Shown: positions 1 to 6,687, counted from the first letter of the stretch. The stretch: 8,099 nt of DNA from JBGTIS01 sp041745535 (GCA_041745535.1 JBGTIS010000032.1:1-8099), one strand, 5' to 3'. A program made the numbers and translations. Notes: generated from the sequence alone by a model not told the origin.

Positions 1-1
1 A

Positions 2-829
2 AATGAAAAGGGTGAGGTAACGGGCGTGATTGCCGTAGCCATCAGGGTGAGCGAACAGGTAGTTGCCCGGCAGGAAATAGAACTGGCAAACAGGAAGTTG
101 TTGACCATCAACAATGACCTTAACCATGCTTTGGAGGAAGCATACAAACTCACAGCCCTGTTAAACAACAGTTCAGATTTTATCGGATTGTTTACGCCAC
201 AAGGGGAGGGCGCTTATATCAATCCGGCAGGTTTGGGCATGGTGGGGCTGAACCAGGAACATCCGGTATCCGAACTAAAGCATACTGATTTCTTTTTTAA
301 TGAGGATTTACCCTTTGTCCGGGAAACCATTTTACCAACTATCATGGAGGATGGCAAGTGGGTAGGTGAATACCGCTTTCGTCACTTCCAAACCGATAAA
401 GCCATTTCAGTATTATACAATTGCTTTGCTGTGCGCACTCCTGATACTGGCGAATTGCTCGGGCTGGCCGCTTTTAGTATAAATATAACTGAACGCAAGA
501 AGCAGGAAGCGGAATTGGAGCGGTACCGGGAACAACTGGCAGCCGCCAATCAGGAACTGGCCGCCGCCAACGAAGAGCTATCAGTCGCTAACGAGGAGTT
601 GTTGGTATCTAATAAAGAGCTGGGCGACATTAACGAACGGCTGGGCCGGGTCAATTCCGACCTGGACAACTTCGTATATATGGCTTCACACGATTTGAAA
701 GCGCCTATTGCCAATATTGAGGGCCTGGTAGAGGTTTTAAAAGGTAATTTATTGCCCGCTACCGCACAATCTGAGATGGTACAACAGATCATGCAACTGA
801 TCAATAACTCCATTTTAAGAATACCTTAA
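2..829 (+). CDS. PAS sensor histidine kinase, N-terminal part (5' partial, broken by frameshift)
   Basis: The reading frame is already open at the window edge, so the gene starts upstream; the first ATG inside (26) is internal. Numbering from it, residues 1-20 resemble the tail of a preceding PAS domain (GVIAVAIRVSEQV). A second PAS domain spans about 38-157, ending in the usual NITERKKQEAELE. A long coiled-coil signalling helix follows (about 158-214), then the HisKA dimerisation domain with the H-box YMASHDLKAP; the phospho-accepting His is residue 222 (nt 689-691). The frame hits TAA at 827-829, inside the second HisKA helix, before any ATPase domain. The missing domain continues in another frame just downstream, so this is one gene broken by a frameshift. 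No transmembrane segment is visible in this part. The stimulus is unknown. It probably signals to the receiver protein encoded at 1381. It is either a recent pseudogene, a switchable allele or a sequencing error. Confidence 0.85.
   Translation, partial: NEKGEVTGVIAVAIRVSEQVVARQEIELANRKLLTINNDLNHALEEAYKLTALLNNSSDFIGLFTPQGEGAYINPAGLGMVGLNQEHPVSELKHTDFFFNEDLPFVRETILPTIMEDGKWVGEYRFRHFQTDKAISVLYNCFAVRTPDTGELLGLAAFSINITERKKQEAELERYREQLAAANQELAAANEELSVANEELLVSNKELGDINERLGRVNSDLDNFVYMASHDLKAPIANIEGLVEVLKGNLLPATAQSEMVQQIMQLINNSILRIP
545..670 (+). repeat. Six-unit 21-bp degenerate repeat encoding heptads of a signalling helix
   Basis: Six consecutive 21-nt units within the kinase gene encode heptads of the form xNxELxx. 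Asn recurs at residues 175, 182, 189, 196, 203 and 210 and Leu at 178, 185, 192, 199, 206 and 213 (numbered from the ATG at 26). The first three units are the most alike in DNA (gccgccaa..., gaagag/gaggag, ctg/cta/ttg). The strict seven-residue period fits a parallel two-stranded coiled coil joining the PAS domain to the HisKA domain, and the DNA similarity suggests growth by unit duplication. Confidence 0.75.
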
Positions 830-1323
830 CGGATCTGGCGCAGATTACCCGCCTGCAAAGAGAAGTGATGGAAGATGTAGAAGAATTGTCTATTGAAGAG
901 GTAATCAACAAAATATGGCTTGATTTGGCGGCCATGATTGAAGAATCTGGTGTGCGATTAGACATTGACGTATCAGATTGCCCTCCGATTCGGTTTTCGG
1001 CAAAAAATATGCGCAGTATTTTTTATAACCTGCTTTCCAATGCTATTAAATATCGCTCGCCAAAACGGCAGCCGGTAGTGCGCGTTCGTTGCGAAGAAAC
1101 TTCTGATTATCAAGTGCTTACCGTAGCTGATAATGGATTGGGGATGGATATGAAAGAAAAACACAAAATATTCGCTATGTTTAAACGTCTGCATGATCAT
1201 ATCGAGGGTACCGGGTTAGGTTTGTACATTATAAAAAAAATTATTGAAAATGCCGGTGGTAAAATCGATGTGGAAAGCCAGGTAGATGTGGGTTCTACGT
1301 TTAAAGTATACTTCAACCGCTAA
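814..1323 (+). CDS. Histidine kinase, C-terminal ATPase part (displaced frame of the same gene)
   Basis: This is the rest of the kinase whose first part ends at 829. Similarity to the HisKA second helix begins at about 814 (FKNTLTDLAQITRLQ); the frame is closed upstream by TAA at 805-807. The first possible start is GTG 865 or ATG 868. Counting from GTG 865, the HATPase_c landmarks are complete: N-box SIFYNLLSNAIKY (51-63), G1 DNGLG (89-93), F-box KIFAMFKRL (101-109) and G2 GTGLGL (115-120). The ATP-binding fold should therefore be intact, but this piece lacks the phospho-accepting His, so alone it cannot autophosphorylate. The frame relation (+26 series versus +814 series) equals loss of 7 bp or gain or loss of a base count equivalent to it. 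The gene ends with TAA 57 bp before the response regulator. Confidence 0.85.
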   Translation, partial: FKNTLTDLAQITRLQREVMEDVEELSIEEVINKIWLDLAAMIEESGVRLDIDVSDCPPIRFSAKNMRSIFYNLLSNAIKYRSPKRQPVVRVRCEETSDYQVLTVADNGLGMDMKEKHKIFAMFKRLHDHIEGTGLGLYIIKKIIENAGGKIDVESQVDVGSTFKVYFNR

Positions 1324-1380
1324 ACAAAATCTATTTTTTCCTGGTTTTCTAACATATCCGGTATGTAATAAGAAGTAGGT

Positions 1381-1803
1381 ATGAAAAAGTTCAACGATGT
1401 GTTATTAATTGACGATGATGACGTCACCAATTTTATCAACGAAAGTTTGATTAAAGAAATGGATATCGCCAATGAAATACTGATTGCCAAGAATGGGAAG
1501 GAGGGTATCGATTTGGTTGCGGCCCGATGTAAATCGTGGAAAAAAGAAGATCGATGTCCGGCATTAATTCTGGTTGATATTAATATGCCGGTGATGAATG
1601 GTTTTGAGTTTTTGGACCAGTACAAGCAAATGAATTTACCCGCTCACCTATCCATTATCCTGATTATGCTTACTTCTTCGGATAACGAAAGAGATATAGA
1701 GCGCGCCAAACATTCAAACGCTATTGGCTATCTGAGTAAACCATTAACTAAGAAAAAGCTACAAGATGTATTAGAAAAGTACTCTGAAAACTTTAATGAA
1801 TAG
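1381..1803 (+). CDS. Single-domain response regulator (CheY-like receiver)
   Basis: The 140-residue protein is a receiver domain with no output domain. Visible landmarks are the acidic pocket DDDD (11-14), the phospho-acceptor Asp66 in LVDINMPVMNG, the switch Thr98 in IMLTSSD, and Lys120 in the YLSKPL motif. It should accept phosphate from a histidine kinase, and the split kinase gene 57 bp upstream on the same strand is the obvious partner. Stand-alone receivers next to PAS kinases are common in Bacteroidota; they pass the signal on by protein-protein contact or in a phosphorelay. The start ATG 1381 is the first in frame and places the acidic pocket at the usual distance. A 15-nt imperfect palindrome (1352-1366) lies in the gap. 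If the kinase is inactive, this regulator may be orphaned or served by another kinase. Confidence 0.93.
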   Translation: MKKFNDVLLIDDDDVTNFINESLIKEMDIANEILIAKNGKEGIDLVAARCKSWKKEDRCPALILVDINMPVMNGFEFLDQYKQMNLPAHLSIILIMLTSSDNERDIERAKHSNAIGYLSKPLTKKKLQDVLEKYSENFNE

Positions 1804-1833
1804 TTCGTAACTTTTTCACCCATCCGGAATTTG

Positions 1834-3462
1834 ATGAATTACAAACACATGAAATATATTAATTGGTTATACTGCCTGTTATTTCCGGTAAGTCTGATAG
1901 CACAGGACAACAGTTACCCGCAGGATTTTCTGGACAAATCTTTCCATCAGGAACGCCGCGAGGCGCTTCGTGAAATGTTACCCGATAACTCGGTAGCGGT
2001 ATTATTTGCCAACGCGGTACGAAACCGGGCCAACGATGTGGAATATGTATACCATCAGGCTCCGGATTTTTATTACCTGACCGGTTACCGTGAACCCCAT
2101 GCCGTGCTGCTGATTTTTTCTGATGAACAGAAAACTTCCGATGGAAAAACTTTTGACGAAGCCATATTTATTCAAAAAAGAAATCCAGCTGCCGAAATGT
2201 GGACCGGCAAACGCATGGGGGTGGATGGCGTAAAAAAGCAACTGGGCTTCGATATGGTGTTTAATGGTGAAGCGTTTAAAGAATTTCAGGTCAACTTTCC
2301 TAAGTTCGACAAAGTGTTTTTTCTGGATTTTAATAACGATGTACGGAATACAAAAGATGAAGCCGATTTGTATGATCTGATCGCTTCTTTTAAAGACAAG
2401 TCTGCTTACCCTCCCGATTACGACAGCAATAAACTACAGGCCTACGCCATGTTAAAAAACGTTGACCCTTCTGATACAGCCATGGTATCGCGAACAATTG
2501 CCTATGCCATACAGATATATCCAGCATTGAAGAACGATAAAAAAATTATGGGTTACCTCAACAGCGGCACACCCGAAGAACGACAGTTTACCTTCTCATC
2601 GCCCGATCCGGAAACCAATCTGGATGGGTTCAGCCTGAATTATATGATGGCCACCCTGCGGGAAGTGAAGTCGCCGGAAGAAATAGACCTGCTGCGAAAA
2701 GCAGTTAATATTTCCTGTGTAGGCCAGGTAGAAGTGATGAAAGCCATGCACCCTGGCATGTCTGAAACAGAAGTACAGGGTATCCATGAATTCGTTTTCA
2801 AAAAATATGGTGCTGAATACGAAGGGTATCCTTCTATTGTGGGTGCTGGTTCAAACGGGTGCGTATTGCATTACATTACCAACGACAAAATGCACCTGAA
2901 CGATGACCTGGTGCTGATGGACCTGGGCGCTGAATACCGGGGCTACACGGCCGATGTAACCCGTACCATCCCGGCCAACGGAAAATTTACTCAGGAGCAA
3001 AAAGCCATTTATGACCTGGTGTACAAAGCCCAGGAAGAATCTTTCAAAATCTGTAAGCCGGGCAATCCCATTCGGATGACTACCGAAGTAAGCCGGAAGG
3101 TAATTAATGAAGGCCTGGCAAAACTGGGCATTATCAAAAACGTAAACGAAAAGCATACTTACTTTCCACATGGCGTTTCTCACCACATCGGACTGGACGT
3201 GCATGACCCGGGCAATTATGAAAACTTTGAACCGGATATGGTACTAACCGTGGAGCCGGGTATTTACATTCCACCCGGGAGCCCCTGCCACAAAAAATGG
3301 TGGGGCATCGCCGTACGGATTGAAGACGACATCCTGATTACGGAAAATGGCTATGAACTGCTTTCGGGCTTAGCACCCCGTACCACAGAAGACATCGAAA
3401 AAATGATGGAGCAGGAAAGCATTTTCAGTGATTATGCCTTGCCCGAATTCGGAGAAAAATAA
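1834..3462 (+). CDS. pepP: Secreted Xaa-Pro aminopeptidase (M24B family)
   Basis: This metallo-aminopeptidase removes an N-terminal residue preceding proline. With ATG 1834 as residue 1, the protein has an N-terminal signal peptide (hydrophobic WLYCLLFPVSLIA, cleavage likely after IA before QDNS), an aminopeptidase P N-terminal domain (about 25-210) and a C-terminal pita-bread M24 domain (about 275-530). All five metal ligands are present with E. coli PepP-like spacing: Asp363 (LMDLG), Asp374 (TADVTRT), His450 (SHHIGLDVHD), Glu474 (TVEPGIY) and Glu497 (VRIEDD); His457 is the second conserved His. At about 540 residues it is longer than the roughly 440-residue cytoplasmic enzyme, as in exported Bacteroidota versions. 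A TTG at 1831 is in frame but less likely; ATG 1849 is an alternative that gives a tighter signal peptide. It lies 30 bp after the response regulator. Probably periplasmic and used in peptide scavenging. Confidence 0.93.
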   Translation: MNYKHMKYINWLYCLLFPVSLIAQDNSYPQDFLDKSFHQERREALREMLPDNSVAVLFANAVRNRANDVEYVYHQAPDFYYLTGYREPHAVLLIFSDEQKTSDGKTFDEAIFIQKRNPAAEMWTGKRMGVDGVKKQLGFDMVFNGEAFKEFQVNFPKFDKVFFLDFNNDVRNTKDEADLYDLIASFKDKSAYPPDYDSNKLQAYAMLKNVDPSDTAMVSRTIAYAIQIYPALKNDKKIMGYLNSGTPEERQFTFSSPDPETNLDGFSLNYMMATLREVKSPEEIDLLRKAVNISCVGQVEVMKAMHPGMSETEVQGIHEFVFKKYGAEYEGYPSIVGAGSNGCVLHYITNDKMHLNDDLVLMDLGAEYRGYTADVTRTIPANGKFTQEQKAIYDLVYKAQEESFKICKPGNPIRMTTEVSRKVINEGLAKLGIIKNVNEKHTYFPHGVSHHIGLDVHDPGNYENFEPDMVLTVEPGIYIPPGSPCHKKWWGIAVRIEDDILITENGYELLSGLAPRTTEDIEKMMEQESIFSDYALPEFGEK

Positions 3463-3503
3463 TCCTCCTCCTCTATTCCTCGTCCTGTGACGCACCATAG
3501 CCG

Positions 3504-3919
3504 TCAGGCTAATAATTTGATTAGGTTCATGGGCGTTGTTTTAATCAACTTTTTATTCTTTTTCTTATGCTCTTTTTGCGCGTGTTTCATCCACTTTATG
3601 AAAATTTGACGGAGCCATTTTTTGATATACCTCTTGCCCTTAATAACAGCCTGTAGCAGCCCTGCTAACTTTTTTTTAATATTTTATCGGACTGCCGAAG
3701 CAGTGGCTTTGAACTCACTAAGCTCAAACTTGTCTAATTGTTGTGCCGCGTACGATTCGCAAACCGATCGCGACTCATTATTGAGCGGTATCAGTATCAA
3801 TTTTCCATACAACATACACTCAAGCGGAAAATACTCATTGGCTTTACCTGGTCTATGCGCGGGATAGACCTCCATGCCTTAAATATATTTTCTATTTGCC
3901 AGCGCATGCCATAAACTTC
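3504..3919 (-). pseudogene. IS4-type transposase, C-terminal remnant with frameshift and stop
   Basis: Read on the - strand, the fragment starts with VYGMRWQIENIFKAWRS, the YREK box of IS4-family transposases (Y-2-R-3-E-6-K, here with R in place of K); the Glu codon at 3890-3892 should be the third catalytic acid of the DDE triad. The text then runs ...VKPMSIFRL and, after a one-base loss at about 3820-3822, LECMLYGKLILIPLNNESRS... up to an in-frame TAA at 3684-3686. Beyond it the same frame continues with a Lys-rich tail (KKKLAGLLQAVIKGKRYIKKW...) to TGA at 3504-3506. Roughly the N-terminal two thirds, with both catalytic Asp residues, are missing, so it is dead. It is cut at 3919-3921 by the tRNA-Pro fragment. 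I saw no terminal inverted repeat or target duplication. The 41 bp from the pepP stop to 3503 hold nothing I recognise. Confidence 0.8.
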
Positions 3920-3921
3920 CC

Positions 3922-3963
3922 TTTGGGAGCAGGGGGTCGCAGGTTTGAATCCTGCCACCCCGA
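3922..3963 (+). other. 3' half of tRNA-Pro(UGG), probable attachment-site remnant
   Basis: The sequence reads as the second half of a tRNA: anticodon loop TTTGGGA (3922-3928, anticodon TGG at 3924-3926), 3' anticodon stem GCAGG, variable loop GGGTC, T arm GCAGG-TTTGAAT-CCTGC (3939-3955), acceptor strand CACCCCG and discriminator A (3963). The anticodon, a G72 that would pair with C1, and A73 identify tRNA-Pro. The matching 5' half (acceptor CGGGGTG, D arm, stem CCTGC) is absent: the bases before 3921 belong to the transposase remnant. T-loop position 56 is T rather than the near-invariant C, so it may have drifted. Tyrosine integrases often recombine at tRNA anticodon loops and leave such a 3' copy at the far end of the island. 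No functional tRNA is made from this piece alone. Confidence 0.75.
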
Positions 3964-3973
3964 CTTGATTATC

Positions 3974-4011
3974 AGGCACTTACGAGTTCATTTTTGTAGG
4001 TGCTTTTTTTT
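3974..4011 (+). terminator. Intrinsic terminator downstream of the tRNA-Pro fragment
   Basis: GCACTTAC (3976-3983) pairs with GTAGGTGC (3996-4003), including one G-T wobble, around a 12-nt loop, and is followed directly by eight T residues (4004-4011). The outer bases A3974 and G3975 can extend the stem. It sits 12 nt after the tRNA discriminator base, which fits the native terminator of an original tRNA-Pro gene. Confidence 0.8.
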
Positions 4012-4416
4012 GGTATACACAAAATACTTATTTATCTTCAACTTAAATTCTCTTGATTTCTAATAACCATGTTTTTTGTAGTGGGAGGAGAAAGAACCTA
4101 TCTATACAAATGACTGATTTTCAATCAAAATTTTGGTTATTTTGAAACAAAAACAGAAGAACTTATCAAAATAAAATACTCAACATATTTTTTTGCTAAT
4201 TGACTTTCATTTGCTCTTAACATCAACATACTGAGCATTATTCAATATTGGGTTAAGGAATTTTTAATCACTTTCAGAAAATTAAATCCAAAAATCATAA
4301 TCTTACCTTTTCCTACCTTTCTGTAACTAAAGCCACTCACTGCTGTTAATTAGAGTTAATTTCTAATAATCTTTGAAAAATATTTGTAATTCGTAATAAA
4401 TATACTGAAAATTTTT
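4012..4416. other. AT-rich gene-free spacer
   Basis: About 400 bp of strongly AT-rich DNA between the tRNA terminator and the promoter of the restriction-modification genes. I see no credible coding frame on either strand. It contains a 7-bp inverted repeat TCAAAAT/ATTTTGA (4125-4131 and 4139-4145) and a twice-occurring 11-mer ATTTCTAATAA (4056-4066, 4359-4369); both are weak in such biased DNA. The composition differs visibly from the flanking genes and suggests horizontally acquired DNA. Confidence 0.5.
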
Positions 4417-4446
4417 TTTGTATTTTTCGCAAATTTATTAAATTTG
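4417..4446 (+). promoter_or_regulatory. Bacteroidota-type promoter for the R-M operon
   Basis: TTTG at 4417-4420 and TAAATTTG at 4439-4446 match the Bacteroidota -33 (TTTG) and -7 (TAnnTTTG) elements, separated by 18 bp, close to the usual 19 or so. Transcription would begin near 4450, giving a short leader of under 20 nt before ATG 4469. There is no Shine-Dalgarno sequence in the A/T-rich leader, which is normal for the phylum. Confidence 0.6.
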
Positions 4447-4468
4447 TATGCGTTATACTTAAAATAAA

Positions 4469-5032
4469 ATGAAAATAAAGTTAAAAAAATTAGCAGCTAT
4501 GACCACAGGCATCTATTCTAAGACTTATTCCTCTGGAGAGATTTACTATTTACAGGCAAGAGATTTTGATGTTTTTGGTACACTGAAAGCGGATTTGGAG
4601 CCTAGTTTACTCGTGAAGGGCAATACCGAAAAACACTATCTTGATCCTGGAAACGTACTTATCGCAGCGAAAGGATTTGATCACTTTGCCGCTGTTTTTA
4701 AAGGAGAATATGCACCAGCAGTAGCCTCCTCCATTTTCATTGTATTGCGAAACATTGACCAGACTAAGGTATTACCAGACTTTTTGGCTTGGTATATTAA
4801 TCATCCGCAAACACAGAAGTACTTGAACGGAAACGCAAAAGGAACTTCCCTTCCTTCCATCAATAAGAAAATCCTAAGCGAAATGGAAATAGATTTAACA
4901 CCAATAGAAAAACAAAAAACTATTATGAAAGTGAGCCAACTGAAAATCAAAGAAAAACGGCTTAAAAATGAAATAGAAGCTTTGCAAGAAACTTTATTTA
5001 ATCAACAATTAATAAACGCTTTAAACAAATAA
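4469..5032 (+). CDS. hsdS: Half-size type I restriction specificity subunit (single TRD HsdS)
   Basis: At 187 residues this is about half a normal HsdS (around 400). It holds one target recognition domain (about 1-145), with typical stretches YLQARDFD, GNVLIAAKGFD, PDFLAWYINHP and the hallmark junction GNAKGTSLPSINKKILSEMEI followed by PIEKQKTI, then one conserved helix (about 146-187, Lys/Glu/Leu rich) that in full HsdS separates the TRDs and contacts HsdM. Such half subunits can dimerise to read a palindromic site, or pair with another S subunit; this is family knowledge, not visible here. It is the first gene after the promoter, and hsdM starts 2 bp after its stop, so the two are surely co-translated. 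It looks more AT-rich than hsdM. It lacks any methyltransferase or nuclease motif. A truncated full-length HsdS is a weaker alternative, since it ends cleanly after the helix. Confidence 0.8.
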   Translation: MKIKLKKLAAMTTGIYSKTYSSGEIYYLQARDFDVFGTLKADLEPSLLVKGNTEKHYLDPGNVLIAAKGFDHFAAVFKGEYAPAVASSIFIVLRNIDQTKVLPDFLAWYINHPQTQKYLNGNAKGTSLPSINKKILSEMEIDLTPIEKQKTIMKVSQLKIKEKRLKNEIEALQETLFNQQLINALNK

Positions 5033-5034
5033 TA

Positions 5035-6564
5035 ATGAGTGAAATAGTAAAAGAGAAGGACATCAATCGCATCGTATGGAAGGCGTGTGATACGTTTCGG
5101 GGTATTATTGATCCGAGCCAGTATAAAGATTATATCCTCACTATGCTTTTCCTTAAATACGTCAGCGATGTGAACAGGGAAAAGAGAAAAGAATACCTGG
5201 TAAAATATAGAGGTGATGAGGCCAGAACCGAACGGGCCATGAGCATGGAGCGTTTTGTATTACCCAATAACAGCTACTTTGATTACCTATATGAGCACCG
5301 CAATGAACCCAACATTGGTGAGTTGATAGACATCGCCCTGGCTGACCTCGAGGAAGCCAACCGGGAGAAACTGACCAGTGAAGACGGATCAGGTATTTTC
5401 CGCAATATCTCTTTCAACAGTAGCAACCTGGGAGATGCCAAAGATAAAAATACCCGCCTAAAAAATCTTTTGATTGATTTCAGTGAGTTGGACCTGGCTC
5501 CTTCTCATCTTGTGAAGAAAGACATCATCGGGGATGCGTACGAATACCTCATTGCCAACTTTGCCAGTGATGCCGGGAAAAAAGCAGGGGAGTTTTATAC
5601 GCCTTCCGAAGTTTCTACAGTGATAGCCAAACTTACCAAAAGCGAACCGGGAGCGCGAATTTATGACCCTACCTGTGGTTCAGGATCACTGTTGATTAAA
5701 GCTGCCCGGGAAGTGGGCAGCGACAACTTCTCACTTTACGGACAAGAAGCCAACGGAAGTACCTGGGCCCTTGCGGTGATGAATATGTTTTTGCACGGTT
5801 ATGACAATGCCTCGATCCGCTGGGGCGATACCATCCGGAATCCTAAACACAAAGAGGGAGATGCTTTAATGAAGTTTGATACGGTAGTGGCCAATCCGCC
5901 CTTTTCACTGGATAAATGGGGAGCCGAGGAAGCTGCTGATGACAGATACAACCGCTTTTGGCGGGGTATTCCTCCAAAAAGTAAAGGGGATTGGGCATTT
6001 ATTTCTCATATGATTGAATCAGCCTATGAAGGCAAAGGAAAGGTAGGAGTAGTTGTACCACATGGTGTGCTTTTCAGGGGTAATAGTGAGGGAAGAATTC
6101 GCCAAAAAACCATTGAAGACAACATTTTGGAAGCTGTTATAGGTTTACCGGCCAACCTCTTTTTTGGCACGGGTATTCCAGCTGCCATCCTGATTTTCAA
6201 TAAAGGTAAAGGTGATAACCGGGATGTTTTGTTCATTGATGCCAGCCAGCAGTACGAAAGTGGTAAAAACCAGAACAAACTGCGTGAAAGCGACATTGCC
6301 AAGATTGTTGATACTTACCAGAAGTTCCAGAGTGTAGCATTGCCGCAAGGAGTAGCCGAAGAGAAATACAGTTATGTAGCCACTTTTGAAGAAATTAAGG
6401 AAAATGAGTTCAATCTCAACATTCCACGGTATGTAGACACTTTTGAAGAAGACGCGGAAGTAGATATTGCTGCGGTGCAACAAGAAATTGTAAAGCTGGA
6501 AGGCGAACTAGCCGAAGTACAAACAGAGATGAATACTTATCTGAAGGAGTTGGGAATTCTGTAA
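5035..6564 (+). CDS. hsdM: Type I restriction-modification methyltransferase subunit HsdM
   Basis: The 509-residue protein is an N6-adenine DNA methyltransferase. It has an HsdM N-terminal helical domain (about 8-155, with ILTMLFLKYVSD), then the catalytic N6_Mtase domain. The SAM-binding motif I is DPTCGSGSLL (from Asp211) preceded by GEFYTPSEV, and the catalytic motif IV is NPPF (287-290), followed by GDWAFISHM and GKVGVVVPHGVLFR. The C-terminal end (about 470-509) is a coiled coil expected to pack on the HsdS helices. Length is normal for the family and all key residues are present, so it should be active. It starts 2 bp after the half-HsdS stop. With an S subunit it methylates the recognition site; with HsdR (not in the window) the complex restricts unmodified DNA. 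It could also act as a solitary modification enzyme if HsdR is absent. Confidence 0.95.
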   Translation: MSEIVKEKDINRIVWKACDTFRGIIDPSQYKDYILTMLFLKYVSDVNREKRKEYLVKYRGDEARTERAMSMERFVLPNNSYFDYLYEHRNEPNIGELIDIALADLEEANREKLTSEDGSGIFRNISFNSSNLGDAKDKNTRLKNLLIDFSELDLAPSHLVKKDIIGDAYEYLIANFASDAGKKAGEFYTPSEVSTVIAKLTKSEPGARIYDPTCGSGSLLIKAAREVGSDNFSLYGQEANGSTWALAVMNMFLHGYDNASIRWGDTIRNPKHKEGDALMKFDTVVANPPFSLDKWGAEEAADDRYNRFWRGIPPKSKGDWAFISHMIESAYEGKGKVGVVVPHGVLFRGNSEGRIRQKTIEDNILEAVIGLPANLFFGTGIPAAILIFNKGKGDNRDVLFIDASQQYESGKNQNKLRESDIAKIVDTYQKFQSVALPQGVAEEKYSYVATFEEIKENEFNLNIPRYVDTFEEDAEVDIAAVQQEIVKLEGELAEVQTEMNTYLKELGIL

Positions 6565-6588
6565 AGTAACAGTCCTAAAATGAAAAAA

Positions 6589-6644
6589 CCTGGCTTCATC
6601 ATCGGCACATAAGTCCGAGAGAGGAAGTACCAGGGCTGCGGTGC
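6589..6644 (+). ncRNA. Candidate structured RNA element upstream of the Abi/HEPN gene
   Basis: Between the hsdM stop and the Abi gene lies a GC-richer stretch able to fold well. CCTGG (6589-6593) pairs with CCAGG (6630-6634); directly inside, CTTC (6594-6597) pairs with GAAG (6624-6627) across a 2-nt TA bulge; further in, TCGG (6602-6605) pairs with CCGA (6615-6618) around a 9-nt loop. Loop bases CAC (6606-6608), preceded by G6605, can also pair with GTGC at 6641-6644, a possible pseudoknot. No T-tract follows, so it is not an ordinary terminator. A conserved 'AbiF' RNA motif near Abi_2-type genes has been reported from comparative genomics; whether this sequence matches it cannot be decided by eye. 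It could be an RNA antitoxin, a leader that regulates the gene, or a chance hairpin. Confidence 0.45.
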
Positions 6645-6687
6645 AAAAATAGTATATTTTACGACAATAAGCAAAATTTAGTTGAAA

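Noticed and set aside
1352..1366. Imperfect palindrome ACATATCCGGTATGT before the response regulator as an operator
   Set aside because: A single short site with no second copy in the window and no known matching regulator; kept only as a remark.
2851..3204. 117-codon - strand frame inside pepP
   Set aside because: Antisense shadow of the M24 catalytic domain, with no independent start signal or family resemblance.
3622..3867. 81-codon + strand open frame in the scar region
   Set aside because: It is the antisense of the transposase remnant, whose - strand translation matches an IS4-type C-terminus.
3880..3963. Possible complete tRNA gene
   Set aside because: Only the 3' half folds; no acceptor 5' strand, D arm or CCTGC anticodon strand lies upstream, where the DNA encodes the transposase end instead.
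4125..4145. 7-bp inverted repeat TCAAAAT/ATTTTGA as terminator or operator
   Set aside because: AT-only stem without a T-tract and far from any gene; too weak to call.
4056..4369. Direct repeat ATTTCTAATAA (4056-4066 and 4359-4369), possible att core or iteron
   Set aside because: Only 11 bp and two copies in very AT-rich DNA; chance is a sufficient explanation.
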